The notes under the pieces: model-generated
Databases searched by the model: none
What the model was told of the DNA's origin: nothing
What the model saw: the letters and a program-made list of their open reading frames with translations, nothing else
Translations under genes and position numbers: made by a program
Origin: Syntrophaceae bacterium
Lineage (GTDB): Bacteria; Desulfobacterota; Syntrophia; Syntrophales; UBA2192
DNA length: 64,000 nucleotides
Assembly (NCBI GenBank): GCA_013177795.1
Contig: JABLXY010000002.1
Coordinates: 62,001-126,000 of the forward strand
Reading direction: 5' to 3'
Shown: positions 27,734 to 35,672 of the stretch, piece after piece
Position numbering within the stretch: position 1 is the stretch's first letter
Layout: each line of letters starts with the position of its first letter

Positions 27734-28186
27734 ATGCAAAGAGTCCTGATTTGTGCGTTGTCGCTGTGTTTCGTGTTCGGACTGGCGTTTGCGCCGGGTG
27801 CCGCGGCGTCCCAGAAGGACGCGAAGGCCCTCGTCGAAAAGGCCGCCGCCTTCGTGAAGGCCAACGGCAAGGACGCGGCCATTAAGGAGATCAACAAGGC
27901 CAAGGGGCAGTTCGACAAGGGCGAGCTCTACGTCTTTGCCTACGACATGAGCGCAACGATCGTCGCCCACCCCAAGAACCCGAAACTCATCGGGAAGAAC
28001 CTCATGGACGTCCCGGACACGGACGGCAAGCTCTTCCGCAAGGAGATCGTGGAGACGGCCAAGACGAAGGGCTCCGGCTGGGTGGACTACAAGTACCTCA
28101 ACCCCGAGACCAAGAAGGTCGAGGCCAAGACGACGTACGTCCTCAAGGCGGGGGACATCATCCTCTGCTGCGGGACCTACAAGTAG
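27734..28186 (+). CDS. Secreted single-Cache-domain protein
   Basis: The 150-aa precursor has a signal peptide (MQRVLICALSLCFVFGLAFAPGAAA). One sCache-2-type domain follows: KALVEKAAAFVKANGKDAAIKEINKAKGQF, LYVFAYDMSATIVAHPKNPKLIGKNLMDVPD and SGWVDYKYLNPETKKVEAKTTYVLK. Cache domains bind small ligands such as organic acids, normally as the sensor part of chemoreceptors or kinases; here the domain is free and probably periplasmic. The next gene, 70 nt downstream behind a terminator, is a chemoreceptor without a Cache domain, so it may work as its separate ligand-binding partner (inference). Confidence 0.87.
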   Translation: MQRVLICALSLCFVFGLAFAPGAAASQKDAKALVEKAAAFVKANGKDAAIKEINKAKGQFDKGELYVFAYDMSATIVAHPKNPKLIGKNLMDVPDTDGKLFRKEIVETAKTKGSGWVDYKYLNPETKKVEAKTTYVLKAGDIILCCGTYK

Positions 28187-28196
28187 GAATCCGGAT

Positions 28197-28227
28197 GCCG
28201 GCAGGGCATGACCCCTGCCGGCTTTTT
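28197..28227 (+). terminator. Terminator after the Cache gene
   Basis: GCCGGCAGGG (28197-28206) pairs with CCCTGCCGGC (28213-28222), 6-nt loop, then TTTTT. Confidence 0.85.
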
Positions 28228-28256
28228 CCGCCCGATCAGGTGAAAGGATCTGCGGG

Positions 28257-29777
28257 ATGAAGAAACTGATTTCGAACCTGTCCATGACGAAGAAATTGCT
28301 CGCCCCGCCCCTCGTCGTCCTGGTCTCGATGGTCGTGCTCGTGGCCATGGCATACGTGGGGTTCTCGAGCCAGTCCTCGGCGATCGACGACCTCTACAAC
28401 AACCGTTTTGTCGGCTACCAGAGCTGTGCGCGGATCATCAACGACGTCAACGTCGTCCACAAGAATCTCTACAAGATCGTCAGCCTCGCCGGGTCCAACG
28501 CCGACGAGAAGATCATCGACGCCCTGGTGAAGGAACAGCTGAAGACCCTCGCCGAGACGCAGCAGTTCGCCGAGGGGCTTGCGAAGCAGGAAAACCTGAC
28601 GCCCGAGGAAAAGAAGCTCCTCGAGACGGCCCTGGGCCACTTCAAGCCCTACCGGGAGCAGGCCGTCAAGGTCCTCGACATGGCCATGGCGGACTACAGC
28701 GTCGCCCTGACCTTCATGGGCCCCGTCGACGGGAAGTTCCAGGCCGTCTACAAGGCCCTCTCGGAGCTTCAGGCCCTGGAGGACCGCCTCGGCAAGGAAA
28801 ATCACGGCGCCTCGAAGGCCGGCTTCAGCGCCATGTTGCGGAACTTCATCCTCGTGGCCGCCGTCGTGGTCGTCTTTTCCGTCACGGTGAGCCTGCTCAT
28901 CACGCGGATGATCTCGAAGCGCCTGACGGAAACGATGGAAGTCCTGCAGCACGTCGCCGAGGGGGACCTGACCCACGAGGTCGCATCGGCGTCGACGGAC
29001 GAGCTCGGACAGCTTGCGCAGTCGGTCAACACCATGCGCGTGAAGATGGGCGAGGCCGTGGGCCACTCGAAGGAAATCGCCCAGAACCTCTCCGAGTCGG
29101 CCTCCGAGCAGGCCGCCACCCTCGAGGAGACGGCGGCTTCCCTGGACGAGCTGGAGTCGATGACGCGGCAGAACGCCGGCAACACGGAAGAGGCCAACCG
29201 GCTCATGAGCGCGGCCAACGAGATCATGGAGAAGGCCAACCGGTCCATGGCGCAGCTGGCCGCGTCGACGCAGCAGATCGCCGAGGCGAGCCGGCAGACC
29301 CAGAACATCGTCAAGAGCATCGACGAGATCGCCTTCCAGACGAACCTCCTGGCCCTCAACGCCGCCGTCGAGGCCGCCCGCGCCGGGGAGGCCGGCGCCG
29401 GCTTCGCCGTCGTGGCCAACGAGGTGCGCAACCTCGCCCTGCGCGCCACCGAGTCGGCCCGGAACACCTCCGAGCTGATCGATGACATCGTGAGCAAGGT
29501 TCGCGACGGGGAGCGGCTGGCCCAGGCGACGAGGGGCGACTTCGACGAGGTGACCGCCGCGGCGGCCAAGGTGGTCGCCCTCATGGCCGAGATCGCCGCG
29601 GCATCCCAGGAGCAGTCCCAGGGGATCGTCCAGATCAACAAGGCCGTCAACGAGATGAGCCAGGTGACCCAGAAGAACGCCGCCGCCGCCGAGGAGCTCG
29701 CCTCGACGATGTCCATGTTCCGCACGGAGGGGCGGACGGCCGACGCACCGGACACCGCGTTCGAGCAGCAGGCCTGA
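28257..29777 (+). CDS. Methyl-accepting chemotaxis protein
   Basis: The 506-aa chemoreceptor has an N-terminal helix (about 15-36) and a periplasmic four-helix-bundle-like domain (36-195) with no Cache fold. A second helix ([20 protein letters not shown]), HAMP ([24 protein letters not shown]) and a signalling domain whose tip is the conserved [40 protein letters not shown] follow. Methylation-type glutamate/glutamine stretches flank the tip. No CheB/R-binding pentapeptide ends the protein. Ligand unknown; the secreted Cache protein upstream may feed it. Confidence 0.96.
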   Translation: MKKLISNLSMTKKLLAPPLVVLVSMVVLVAMAYVGFSSQSSAIDDLYNNRFVGYQSCARIINDVNVVHKNLYKIVSLAGSNADEKIIDALVKEQLKTLAETQQFAEGLAKQENLTPEEKKLLETALGHFKPYREQAVKVLDMAMADYSVALTFMGPVDGKFQAVYKALSELQALEDRLGKENHGASKAGFSAMLRNFILVAAVVVVFSVTVSLLITRMISKRLTETMEVLQHVAEGDLTHEVASASTDELGQLAQSVNTMRVKMGEAVGHSKEIAQNLSESASEQAATLEETAASLDELESMTRQNAGNTEEANRLMSAANEIMEKANRSMAQLAASTQQIAEASRQTQNIVKSIDEIAFQTNLLALNAAVEAARAGEAGAGFAVVANEVRNLALRATESARNTSELIDDIVSKVRDGERLAQATRGDFDEVTAAAAKVVALMAEIAAASQEQSQGIVQINKAVNEMSQVTQKNAAAAEELASTMSMFRTEGRTADAPDTAFEQQA

Positions 29778-29800
29778 GTGCAGGGGCCGAATGAGAAAGG

Positions 29801-29834
29801 GGCTGAAGGACAACGACCTTCAGCCTTTTTTTTT
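29801..29834 (+). terminator. Terminator after the chemoreceptor gene
   Basis: GGCTGAAGG (29801-29809) pairs with CCTTCAGCC (29817-29825), followed by nine Ts. Confidence 0.92.
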
Positions 29835-29879
29835 CGCCGTCAGCCCGCCTTCACGGACGTTCTCTCCGCCTTTCCCGGA

Positions 29880-29908
29880 TTGCAATCCCCCTGCAAAGAC
29901 CCTATAAT
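29880..29908 (+). promoter_or_regulatory. Sigma-70 promoter of the ferritin-like/VIT1 gene
   Basis: TTGCAA (29880-29885), 17-bp spacer, TATAAT (29903-29908). The start codon is 80 nt downstream. Confidence 0.65.
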
Positions 29909-29988
29909 CCGCGGTCAAGGTCCCGCCGCGGAGGGGTTGCCCCCCGCGCCCGCAACGGGCGGAGCGGGACTCCGTCGTGGGGGAGAGC

Positions 29989-30870
29989 ATGAAACACGGC
30001 ACGCTGCCGGCCGACGTCCGGGAACGGATCCTGGAGGCCCAGAGAAACGAGATCACGGAATTTCACGTCTACCACCGGCTCGCGGCGCTTGCGCAGAAGG
30101 AGCAGAACGCCCGGATCCTGCGGGACATCGGGGACTGCGAACGGGCCCATTACAACTTCCTGCGGGACCTGACCGGGACGGACGTCGCCCCCGTCCGGTG
30201 GAAGGTCTGGCTCTTTTACCTGGTTGCGCGGTTCCTGGGCCTCACCTTCGGGCTCAAGCTCATGGAGAAGGGCGAAGGCGGCGCGGCGGCGGCCTACGCC
30301 GAGCTGTCGGGCGCCGTTGCCGGCCTCGACCGGGTATCCGGGGAAGAGGCCGACCACGAGGAGCGGCTGATCGGGATCATCGACGACGAGAAGCTCAAGT
30401 ACGTCGGCTCCATCGTCCTGGGGCTCAACGACGCCCTCGTGGAGCTCACGGGCGCCCTGGCGGGGTTCACCCTGGCCCTGGGGGAAATCCGGCTCATTGC
30501 CCTGGCGGGCTTCATCACGGGCGTCGCCGGGGCTTTTTCGATGTCCGCATCGGAGTACCTTTCCATCAAGTCCGAGGGCGAGGTGCTACATCCCCTGCGG
30601 GCGGCGATCTACACGGGCGTGACCTACCTCGGCACGGTCCTGTTCCTGCTCCTGCCGTATCTCGTGCTGGACAACCCCTATCTCAGTCTCGCATGCACGC
30701 TGGCGAATGCGCTGCTGGTGATCCTGATGTTCACGTCCTACGTGTCCGTCGCCCAGGACATCCCCTTCCGGAAGCGCTTTTCCGAGATGGCCGCCATCAG
30801 TCTCGGCGTCGCCGCGCTGACCTTCGGGATCAGCTATTTCGCCCGTCTCTTTTTCCATCTCGACGTTTGA
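29989..30870 (+). CDS. Ferritin-like domain fused to VIT1/CCC1 metal transporter
   Basis: The N-terminal half (about 1-130) of this 293-aa protein is rubrerythrin/ferritin-like: EITEFHVYHRLAALAQKEQNARIL and DCERAHYNF, with repeated E and E-x-x-H ligands, and EEADHEERL. The C-terminal half is a VIT1 domain with about five helices: GSIVLGLNDALVELTGALAGFTLAL, FITGVAGAFSMSASEYLSIKSE. This is the plan of membrane-bound ferritin (MbfA-like) iron/manganese exporters. The ATG at 29989 is preferred over an in-frame GTG 12 nt upstream because gggggag precedes it. Metal specificity is not visible. Confidence 0.87.
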   Translation: MKHGTLPADVRERILEAQRNEITEFHVYHRLAALAQKEQNARILRDIGDCERAHYNFLRDLTGTDVAPVRWKVWLFYLVARFLGLTFGLKLMEKGEGGAAAAYAELSGAVAGLDRVSGEEADHEERLIGIIDDEKLKYVGSIVLGLNDALVELTGALAGFTLALGEIRLIALAGFITGVAGAFSMSASEYLSIKSEGEVLHPLRAAIYTGVTYLGTVLFLLLPYLVLDNPYLSLACTLANALLVILMFTSYVSVAQDIPFRKRFSEMAAISLGVAALTFGISYFARLFFHLDV

Positions 30871-30957
30871 TCGGCGCGCAACCGCGGGAATCCGTTCCCC
30901 CCGCCGGGCGTTTTGTGCTAGGATTCCATCATCATCCGTTGCGGGAGGTCCTCTATT

Positions 30958-32325
30958 ATGGCGAAGGAGCGACTCGTGGTCATCGGCGGGGACGCCGCGG
31001 GAATGAGCGCCGCCGCCCAGGCGAAGCGGCTGAACAAGAACCTGGATGTGATTGCCTTTGAGAAGGGCCCGCACACCTCCTACTCGGCCTGAAGCATCCC
31101 CTACTACGTCGGCAGGGTTGTCGACGACCTCAGCAAGCTCATCGCCGTCACGCCCGAGACATTCAAGGCGGAGTACGGCATCGACGCCCGCGTTCACCAC
31201 GAGGTCGAGGAGATCGACCCGAAGAACCGGCGGGTGCTGGTGAAGGACCTCCAGAGCAAAAAGGGCTGGTGGGAGCCCTACGACAGCCTCCTCATTGCAA
31301 CGGGCGCAATGCCGTTCTGCCCGAAGGTCCCGGGCTGGGAGGCCAAGGGGGTCTTCGGCCTGCACTCGCTCCAGAGCGGCATCACGGTGCGCCGCGTGCT
31401 GGACGAGGAAAAGCCGGCGAGAGCCGTCATCGTGGGCGGCGGCTACATCGGCCTCGAGATGGCCGAGGCGCTCATCCTCCGGGGGCTGGAGGTTTCCCTC
31501 GTGGAGCGGGCGGAGCAGGTCATGGGGACCCTCGACCCGGACATGGGGGCCCTCGTCTCCGACGCCGTCGCCGAGGTCGGCGTGCAGCTCTACCGCGGCG
31601 AGTCGCTCGAGGCCTTCGAGGTGGCCGACGGCCGCGTGCAGGCCGTCGTGACCGACCGGAGGACCCTGCCCGCGGACATCGTCATCCTCGGGCTCGGCGT
31701 CCGGCCCAACACCGCGCTGGCGCAGAGGGCCGGGGTCCCCTTGGGGGTGCGCGGTGCCATCCGCGTCAACGACCGCATGCAGACCGGTGCCCCGGGCATC
31801 TGGGCGGCGGGCGACTGCGCCGAGTCCTTTCATCTCGTGAGCCGCAGGCCCGTGCACATCGCCCTGGGTACGATCGCCAACAAGCAGGGCCGCGTGGCCG
31901 GGATCAACCTCGGCGGCGGCTACGCCACCTTTCCGGGTGTCGTGGGAACCGCCGTGAGCAAGATCTGCCGGTGGGAGGTCGCCCGGACGGGTCTTCAGGA
32001 GCGCGAGATCCGGGACATGGGGCTGGAGTTCGCCGCGGCCACGATCAAGAGCACGACGCGGGCGGGCTACTACCCGCAGGCGGGACCCATCACGGTGAAG
32101 GTTCTGGCTGAGAGGGGCTCCGGCCGGCTGTTGGGTGCCCAGATCATCGGCATCGAGGGGGCGGCCAAGCGGATCGACATCTTTGCCACGGCCCTGCATG
32201 CCGGCATGACCGTCCAGGACATGATCAACCTCGACCTCAGTTACGCCCCTCCCTTTTCGAATGCCTGGGACCCCGTCCTCATTGCCGCGCGCCAGGCCGA
32301 CCGCGCCGTCCAATCGGCCTCCTGA
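30958..32325 (+). CDS. Selenocysteine-containing CoA-disulfide-reductase/NADH-oxidase-like flavoprotein
   Basis: The frame from ATG 30958 (behind gggaggt) runs to 32325 with a single in-frame TGA at codon 45 (31090-31092), giving 455 aa if UGA is decoded. The N-terminus is an FAD-binding Rossmann motif (VVIGGDAAGMSAAAQAKRL). Codon 45 lies in TSYSA-U-SIPYY, exactly where CoADR/NADH peroxidase relatives have the redox Cys in S-x-x-x-C-G-x-PYY. After it come ATGAMPFCPK, the NAD-binding VIVGGGYIGLEMAEAL, and the FAD loop WAAGDCAES. The dimerisation domain is also present. A hairpin starts 15 nt after the TGA. The continuous homology on both sides argues against a pseudogene. It would reduce a CoA, polysulfide or other disulfide; the substrate is unknown. 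An alternative reading is a nonsense mutation. Confidence 0.88.
31090..31126 (+). promoter_or_regulatory. UGA codon and SECIS-like hairpin
   Basis: Downstream of the in-frame UGA, CGTCGG (31107-31112) pairs with TCGACG's complement-ordered TCGACG (31121-31126), 5 Watson-Crick pairs plus a G-U closing pair. The 8-nt loop is CAGGGTTG, which carries a GGU as in known bacterial SECIS loops. The loop Gs lie 26-28 nt from the U of UGA, close to the fdhF spacing. Confidence 0.65.
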
Positions 32326-32344
32326 AAGGAACGAGGTGCCGCGC

Positions 32345-32377
32345 AAGACCCGGGGAGACAACATCCCCGGGTCTTTT
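32345..32377 (+). terminator. Terminator after the selenoprotein gene
   Basis: A 12-bp perfect stem (AAGACCCGGGGA 32345-32356 with TCCCCGGGTCTT 32364-32375) runs into TTTT. Confidence 0.85.
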
Positions 32378-32452
32378 GCGTCCCGGTGCCGGAAGGGGAT
32401 GCGTGCCCTGACGGCCCCGCTTGTCGCCCCCTTGGACCACCGGAGAAAATTC

Positions 32453-32494
32453 TTGACAGCATCCGTAGAATCAGATAATTCCGATTCATCTGAT
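32453..32494 (+). promoter_or_regulatory. Promoter with overlapping operator of the AbrB-arsM-GCAxxG genes
   Basis: TTGACA (32453-32458), 17-bp spacer, TAATTC (32476-32481). An inverted repeat ATCAGAT-N11-ATCTGAT (32470-32476 and 32488-32494) straddles the -10, a typical place for a repressor of the ArsR or AbrB kind. The AT-rich island contrasts with its GC-rich surroundings. Confidence 0.6.
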
Positions 32495-32528
32495 ATATCA
32501 TAATTCACAGAATTCGAGGTTCTGCCCC

Positions 32529-32801
32529 ATGGCGAAAGGCAAAAAAGACGAGGCCTGCTGTTCCGCGCCGGGCGACTTCAAGGCCCGCTGCCGCATGGAG
32601 TCGCTCATCAGCGTCGACGAGCGGGGCCAGATGGTCCTGCCCAAGGAGCTGCGTGAGCGGGCGGGAATCGCGACGGGCGACAAGTTCGCCCTCATCAGCT
32701 GGGAGAAGGACGGGCAGATCTGCTGCTTTACCCTTGTCAGGGCGGACTTCCTGGCCGACAGGGTGAAGGACTTCCTCGAACCCATCATGATGACCCGCTG
32801 A
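32529..32801 (+). CDS. Cys-rich AbrB/MazE-type DNA-binding protein
   Basis: The 90-aa protein has a swapped-hairpin AbrB domain: SLISVDERGQMVLPKELRERAGIATGDKFALISW. The N-terminus carries DEACCSAPGDFKARC and a later CC pair lies in QICCFTL, suggesting thiol-based metal or metalloid sensing. From memory, close relatives are annotated as HgcAB-associated proteins in mercury-methylating anaerobes; hgcAB is not in this window. It is 18 nt before arsM, so it probably regulates or accompanies that gene. The operator-like repeat upstream fits autoregulation. Confidence 0.8.
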   Translation: MAKGKKDEACCSAPGDFKARCRMESLISVDERGQMVLPKELRERAGIATGDKFALISWEKDGQICCFTLVRADFLADRVKDFLEPIMMTR

Positions 32802-32819
32802 CACGCATCGGAGGATGAT

Positions 32820-33656
32820 ATGGACGAAAAGGACATCAAGAGCATCGTGCGCGAAAAGTACGGGAGCATTGCCGCCGCGTCCGGCTCGTGCTGCCCGTCG
32901 GCTTCGTGCTGCGGGGGGCCTGCCCTCACGGAAATCGGCAGGAAGATCGGCTATGCCGAGTCGGATATCGCGGCGGTCCCCGAGGGGGCGAACTTGGGCC
33001 TGGGCTGCGGCAACCCCATCGCCCTGGCGTCATTGCAGGAAGGCGAGACGGTCCTCGACCTGGGCAGCGGGGCCGGCTTCGACTGCTTCCTGGCTGCCGG
33101 ACGGGTGGGCAAGACGGGCAGGGTCATCGGCGTCGACATGACCCCCGAGATGGTCGAACGGGCGACGGAGAACGCCCGGAAGGACGGCTTCGCGAACGTC
33201 GAGTTCCGGCTGGGGGACATTGAGCACCTCCCCGTAGAAGACGGCAGCGTCGACGTCATCATCTCCAACTGCGTCATCAACCTGGCCCCCGACAAGGGCC
33301 GCGTATTCCGCGAGGCCTTCCGGGTCCTGAAACCGGGGGGCCGTCTCATGGTCTCCGACATCGTGCTGGCGAGGCCGCTGCCGGATGCCCTGAAGAACTC
33401 CGTTGCGGCCTACGTCGGCTGTGTTGCGGGCGCCTCTCTCAAGGAGGACTACCTGGAGGTCATGCGGCAGGCGGGCTTCGAGAACGTCACGGTCCATGAC
33501 GAGGCGCCCTTTCCCGTGGACTGCGTCACGACGGACCCCATGCTTTCGGGGCTCTCCGAATCCCTCAGTCTCCCCGTGGAAGAGCTGGCGCGGCAGGCCG
33601 CAGAGACGGTCCTCAGCGTCAGGGTCTCGGGAACCAAGCCTCACACCCCGTCGTGA
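32820..33656 (+). CDS. arsM: Arsenite S-adenosylmethyltransferase ArsM
   Basis: This 278-aa enzyme has an N-terminal Cys cluster ([13 protein letters not shown]) and the family start KYGSIAA. The ArsM block [34 protein letters not shown] joins SAM motif I. The conserved Cys of [26 protein letters not shown] and of YVGCVAGA follow; these thiols bind As(III). It methylates arsenite to mono- and dimethyl species. It follows the AbrB-like gene by 18 nt, with a GGAGGATGAT start context, and precedes a GCAxxG redox protein. Confidence 0.93.
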   Translation: MDEKDIKSIVREKYGSIAAASGSCCPSASCCGGPALTEIGRKIGYAESDIAAVPEGANLGLGCGNPIALASLQEGETVLDLGSGAGFDCFLAAGRVGKTGRVIGVDMTPEMVERATENARKDGFANVEFRLGDIEHLPVEDGSVDVIISNCVINLAPDKGRVFREAFRVLKPGGRLMVSDIVLARPLPDALKNSVAAYVGCVAGASLKEDYLEVMRQAGFENVTVHDEAPFPVDCVTTDPMLSGLSESLSLPVEELARQAAETVLSVRVSGTKPHTPS

Positions 33657-33716
33657 CGGCCGTCTGCCTCGGGCATGCAAGTCGGAAGCGTCTCGGAAGC
33701 ATCGCAAGGAGCAGCC

Positions 33717-34211
33717 GTGCCGAGCAGGACCGACATCGCCGTAGAAATGTTCACGAGCGGGTACAACTGCGCGCAGTCCGTTCTGTATGCGTTCTTGGAC
33801 GAGAGTGCCCTGGACGCGGACACGGCCCTGAAGATCGCCTGCGGCCTGGGTGCGGGCATGGGACGCAAACAGGAAGTCTGCGGCGCCGTCACGGGAGGGA
33901 TCCTCGTCCTGGGGTTGAGGCATGGCCGCGGGAGCAGCGATGAGCGCTCGGCAATGGACATGACCTATGCGAAGACGAGGGACCTGATGGATCGCTTTGC
34001 CGAAAGGCATGGCAGCTGCATCTGCCGGGCCCTGCTCAGCGGCTGCGACCTCTCGACGCAAGCAGGCCAGAGGCGGTTCAGGGAGCAGGAGATGCTCAAG
34101 AACGTGTGCGCGCCCTGTGTGCAGACGGTTGTGGAAATCCTCGAAGGCCTGTCATCCGCAGAAAATCATGCCGGAATGGCGCTTCATGCTGCGTCGGCCG
34201 GAGTCGACTGA
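33717..34211 (+). CDS. C-GCAxxG-C-C family putative redox protein
   Basis: The 164-aa protein contains the family pattern: FTSGYNCAQSVL, then GLGAGMGRKQEVCGAVTGGILVLGL, and later cysteines in SCICRALLSGCDLS and KNVCAPCVQTV. These Cys residues are thought to bind a metal or cluster. The GTG at 33717 is chosen because caaggagc lies just upstream; an in-frame ATG at 33675 is weaker. It lies 60 nt after arsM on the same strand. Its 3' end overlaps the convergent membrane-protein gene by 28 nt. Function unknown. Confidence 0.85.
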   Translation: MPSRTDIAVEMFTSGYNCAQSVLYAFLDESALDADTALKIACGLGAGMGRKQEVCGAVTGGILVLGLRHGRGSSDERSAMDMTYAKTRDLMDRFAERHGSCICRALLSGCDLSTQAGQRRFREQEMLKNVCAPCVQTVVEILEGLSSAENHAGMALHAASAGVD

Positions 34212-34954
34212 ATGCGCTGCAGCAGCAGGGGGCCTTTCTTTCGCAGGTACAGCGCGTGGCAGACGGCAAGGGTCGCAAACGGCGGATACAGAACGACGGT
34301 CATCTGCACGGCATAGTATGCTGCGAGAGGCCACGGAGTGTCTCGCAGGATTCCGAAGATGCCGCCGAAACCGAAGAGGACCGGCAAAAGCATCCCGACA
34401 TACTTCCCGACCATCTTTACCTCCCCCGTCTTCCTGTTCCGGTGCCTGACGCCCAGATCGTCGAGGGACCAGAGAAACGACAGGAGGAGGGAGACCGCTA
34501 CGACGATGGCCGTGGAGACGAGAAACCGGCCCGGCGAGAATTGCGATGGCGGCAGGATCGCGGCTTTGCCCAGGGACGTGCCCGTGTATTCCTGGACCAT
34601 CCCGATGAACTTCGTGCCGAAGAGCAGCGCGAGGCCGGTCCCCTGCAGCGGGCGCAGGAACCAGAGATTGACGGGCCAGGGGTCCCTGGCTTTTTCAACT
34701 TGAACCAGTTCCCGGTCCCCCCGGGTCAGCAGCCGCCGCATGAGCGGGCAGAAGGGGGGAAGAATCAGGAGGGGCACAACAAGAAAAAGACTGAGGCGAA
34801 GATAGCGGACCGGGACCTTCCAGAAAGCGGCGGCACCGCTGACAAAGGTGAACTCGCCGATCAGGGACGGCAGAATCGCGTTCAGAACCAGCACGACCGG
34901 GATCGGCCAGGCGAAGTGAAGGAGAGAAATTCCATGCAGGCTCTTCCGAAACAT
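34184..34954 (-). CDS. Integral membrane protein, unknown function
   Basis: The 256-aa protein has about five to six hydrophobic segments (for example YLRLSLFLVVPLLILPPFC, FLVSTAIVVAVSLLLSFLWSL, VGMLLPVLFGFGGIFGIL and YYAVQMTVVLYPPFATLAVC). No motif is recognised. It is convergent with the GCAxxG gene and starts about 50 nt inside the end of a terminator region of the next gene. The start at 34954 lacks a strong ribosome site and may be wrong. Confidence 0.6.
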   Translation of the reverse strand: MFRKSLHGISLLHFAWPIPVVLVLNAILPSLIGEFTFVSGAAAFWKVPVRYLRLSLFLVVPLLILPPFCPLMRRLLTRGDRELVQVEKARDPWPVNLWFLRPLQGTGLALLFGTKFIGMVQEYTGTSLGKAAILPPSQFSPGRFLVSTAIVVAVSLLLSFLWSLDDLGVRHRNRKTGEVKMVGKYVGMLLPVLFGFGGIFGILRDTPWPLAAYYAVQMTVVLYPPFATLAVCHALYLRKKGPLLLQRIQSTPADAA

Positions 34955-34997
34955 CTTGTCTGCGATTTCCGCTGTTCGTGGTGATGCGGCCGGTCAT

Positions 34998-35033
34998 GAA
35001 AAGGGACCCGGCTCCGAAAAGACACCGGGTCCC
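34998..35033 (-). terminator. Terminator after the periplasmic protein gene
   Basis: On the minus strand GGGACCCGG (35033-35025) pairs with CCGGGTCCC (35011-35003), 13-nt loop, then TTTT. Confidence 0.75.
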
Positions 35034-35042
35034 CGGATGCCC

Positions 35043-35504
35043 CTAGCGTTTCCAGCCCCAGCCCGCCCACGCGGGAACACCGTTCGCGTCGCGGAGCACC
35101 AGCACGTCCGCTCCGCGCTTGACCTCCGCCGCCATGATGGCGGGCTTGCCGAGGAAGGTACCCCGCACGCCCTTGACCTCCACCTTGTCGCCGACGGCGA
35201 AGGGCTTTTCGATGCGCTCGATGAACCAGCCCGGCCCCAGGTGGACGGGGATCGTTTCCTTCTCCGTCTTGACGACGAGGGCAACGCCGTAATCCATCCG
35301 CTTCATGGGGACTGTCTTGTCGATACTGACCACCTCGCCCGACAGGGTCTCCACATTGGCCGGGTTGTACATCTGGTTGTAGGGCGTACCAGTCCCCCAG
35401 CCGCCGCTGCCGCGGTACCCCTTCCACGGCGCGCTCGAGGCCGTGGCGGCCGTGAGTCCGACAACCAGGACTGCCGCAAGCAATACAACGTACGTTTTCT
35501 TCAT
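35043..35504 (-). CDS. Exported protein with OB-like/DUF-type domain, unknown function
   Basis: The 153-aa precursor has a signal peptide (MKKTYVVLLAAVLVVGLTAATASSA). The mature part reads MYNPANVETLSGEVVSIDKTVPMK, then VALVVKTEKETIPVHLGPGWFIE and FAVGDKVEVKGVRGTFLGKPAIMAAEVKRGADVLVLRD. This looks like a small beta-barrel of the kind found in periplasmic magnesium- or nickel-binding DUF proteins. The start at 35504 is fixed by aaaggag. It follows the second Spy-like gene on the same strand with a large hairpin between them, so it may be the second gene of that sigma-54 operon. Confidence 0.75.
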   Translation of the reverse strand: MKKTYVVLLAAVLVVGLTAATASSAPWKGYRGSGGWGTGTPYNQMYNPANVETLSGEVVSIDKTVPMKRMDYGVALVVKTEKETIPVHLGPGWFIERIEKPFAVGDKVEVKGVRGTFLGKPAIMAAEVKRGADVLVLRDANGVPAWAGWGWKR

Positions 35505-35596
35505 GTCCGTTCTCCTTTCTTCCTGTGGTTTTCGCCGCCTTCTGCACGGCGGTGTTTCTCTTCTCGCCTGCCCGTCACGCAATGGCCCCCGGCAAG

Positions 35597-35632
35597 GGCC
35601 GGTCATCACCGCTTCTTCCGCGATGACCGGCC
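35597..35632 (-). repeat. Inverted repeat between the Spy-like gene and the exported protein
   Basis: An 11-bp perfect stem, GGCCGGTCATC with GATGACCGGCC, spans a 14-nt loop. No T run follows, so it may be an attenuator, a processing site or a weak terminator. Confidence 0.6.
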
Positions 35633-35672
35633 ATGCCTTGCCTCGCATCCGAATTCGCTGTGGCTGATTTGC

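Noticed and set aside
25169-28348. 1059-aa open frame on the minus strand overlapping the molybdoenzyme and Cache genes
   Set aside because: It reads the molybdoenzyme gene in the wrong frame (runs of Arg, Gly, Pro, Ala) and crosses a terminator; the other frame has the conserved domains.
31090-31092. Stop codon making the flavoprotein gene a pseudogene
   Set aside because: The UGA is the only lesion, falls exactly on the redox Cys position and is followed by a SECIS-like hairpin; random nonsense mutation is less likely.
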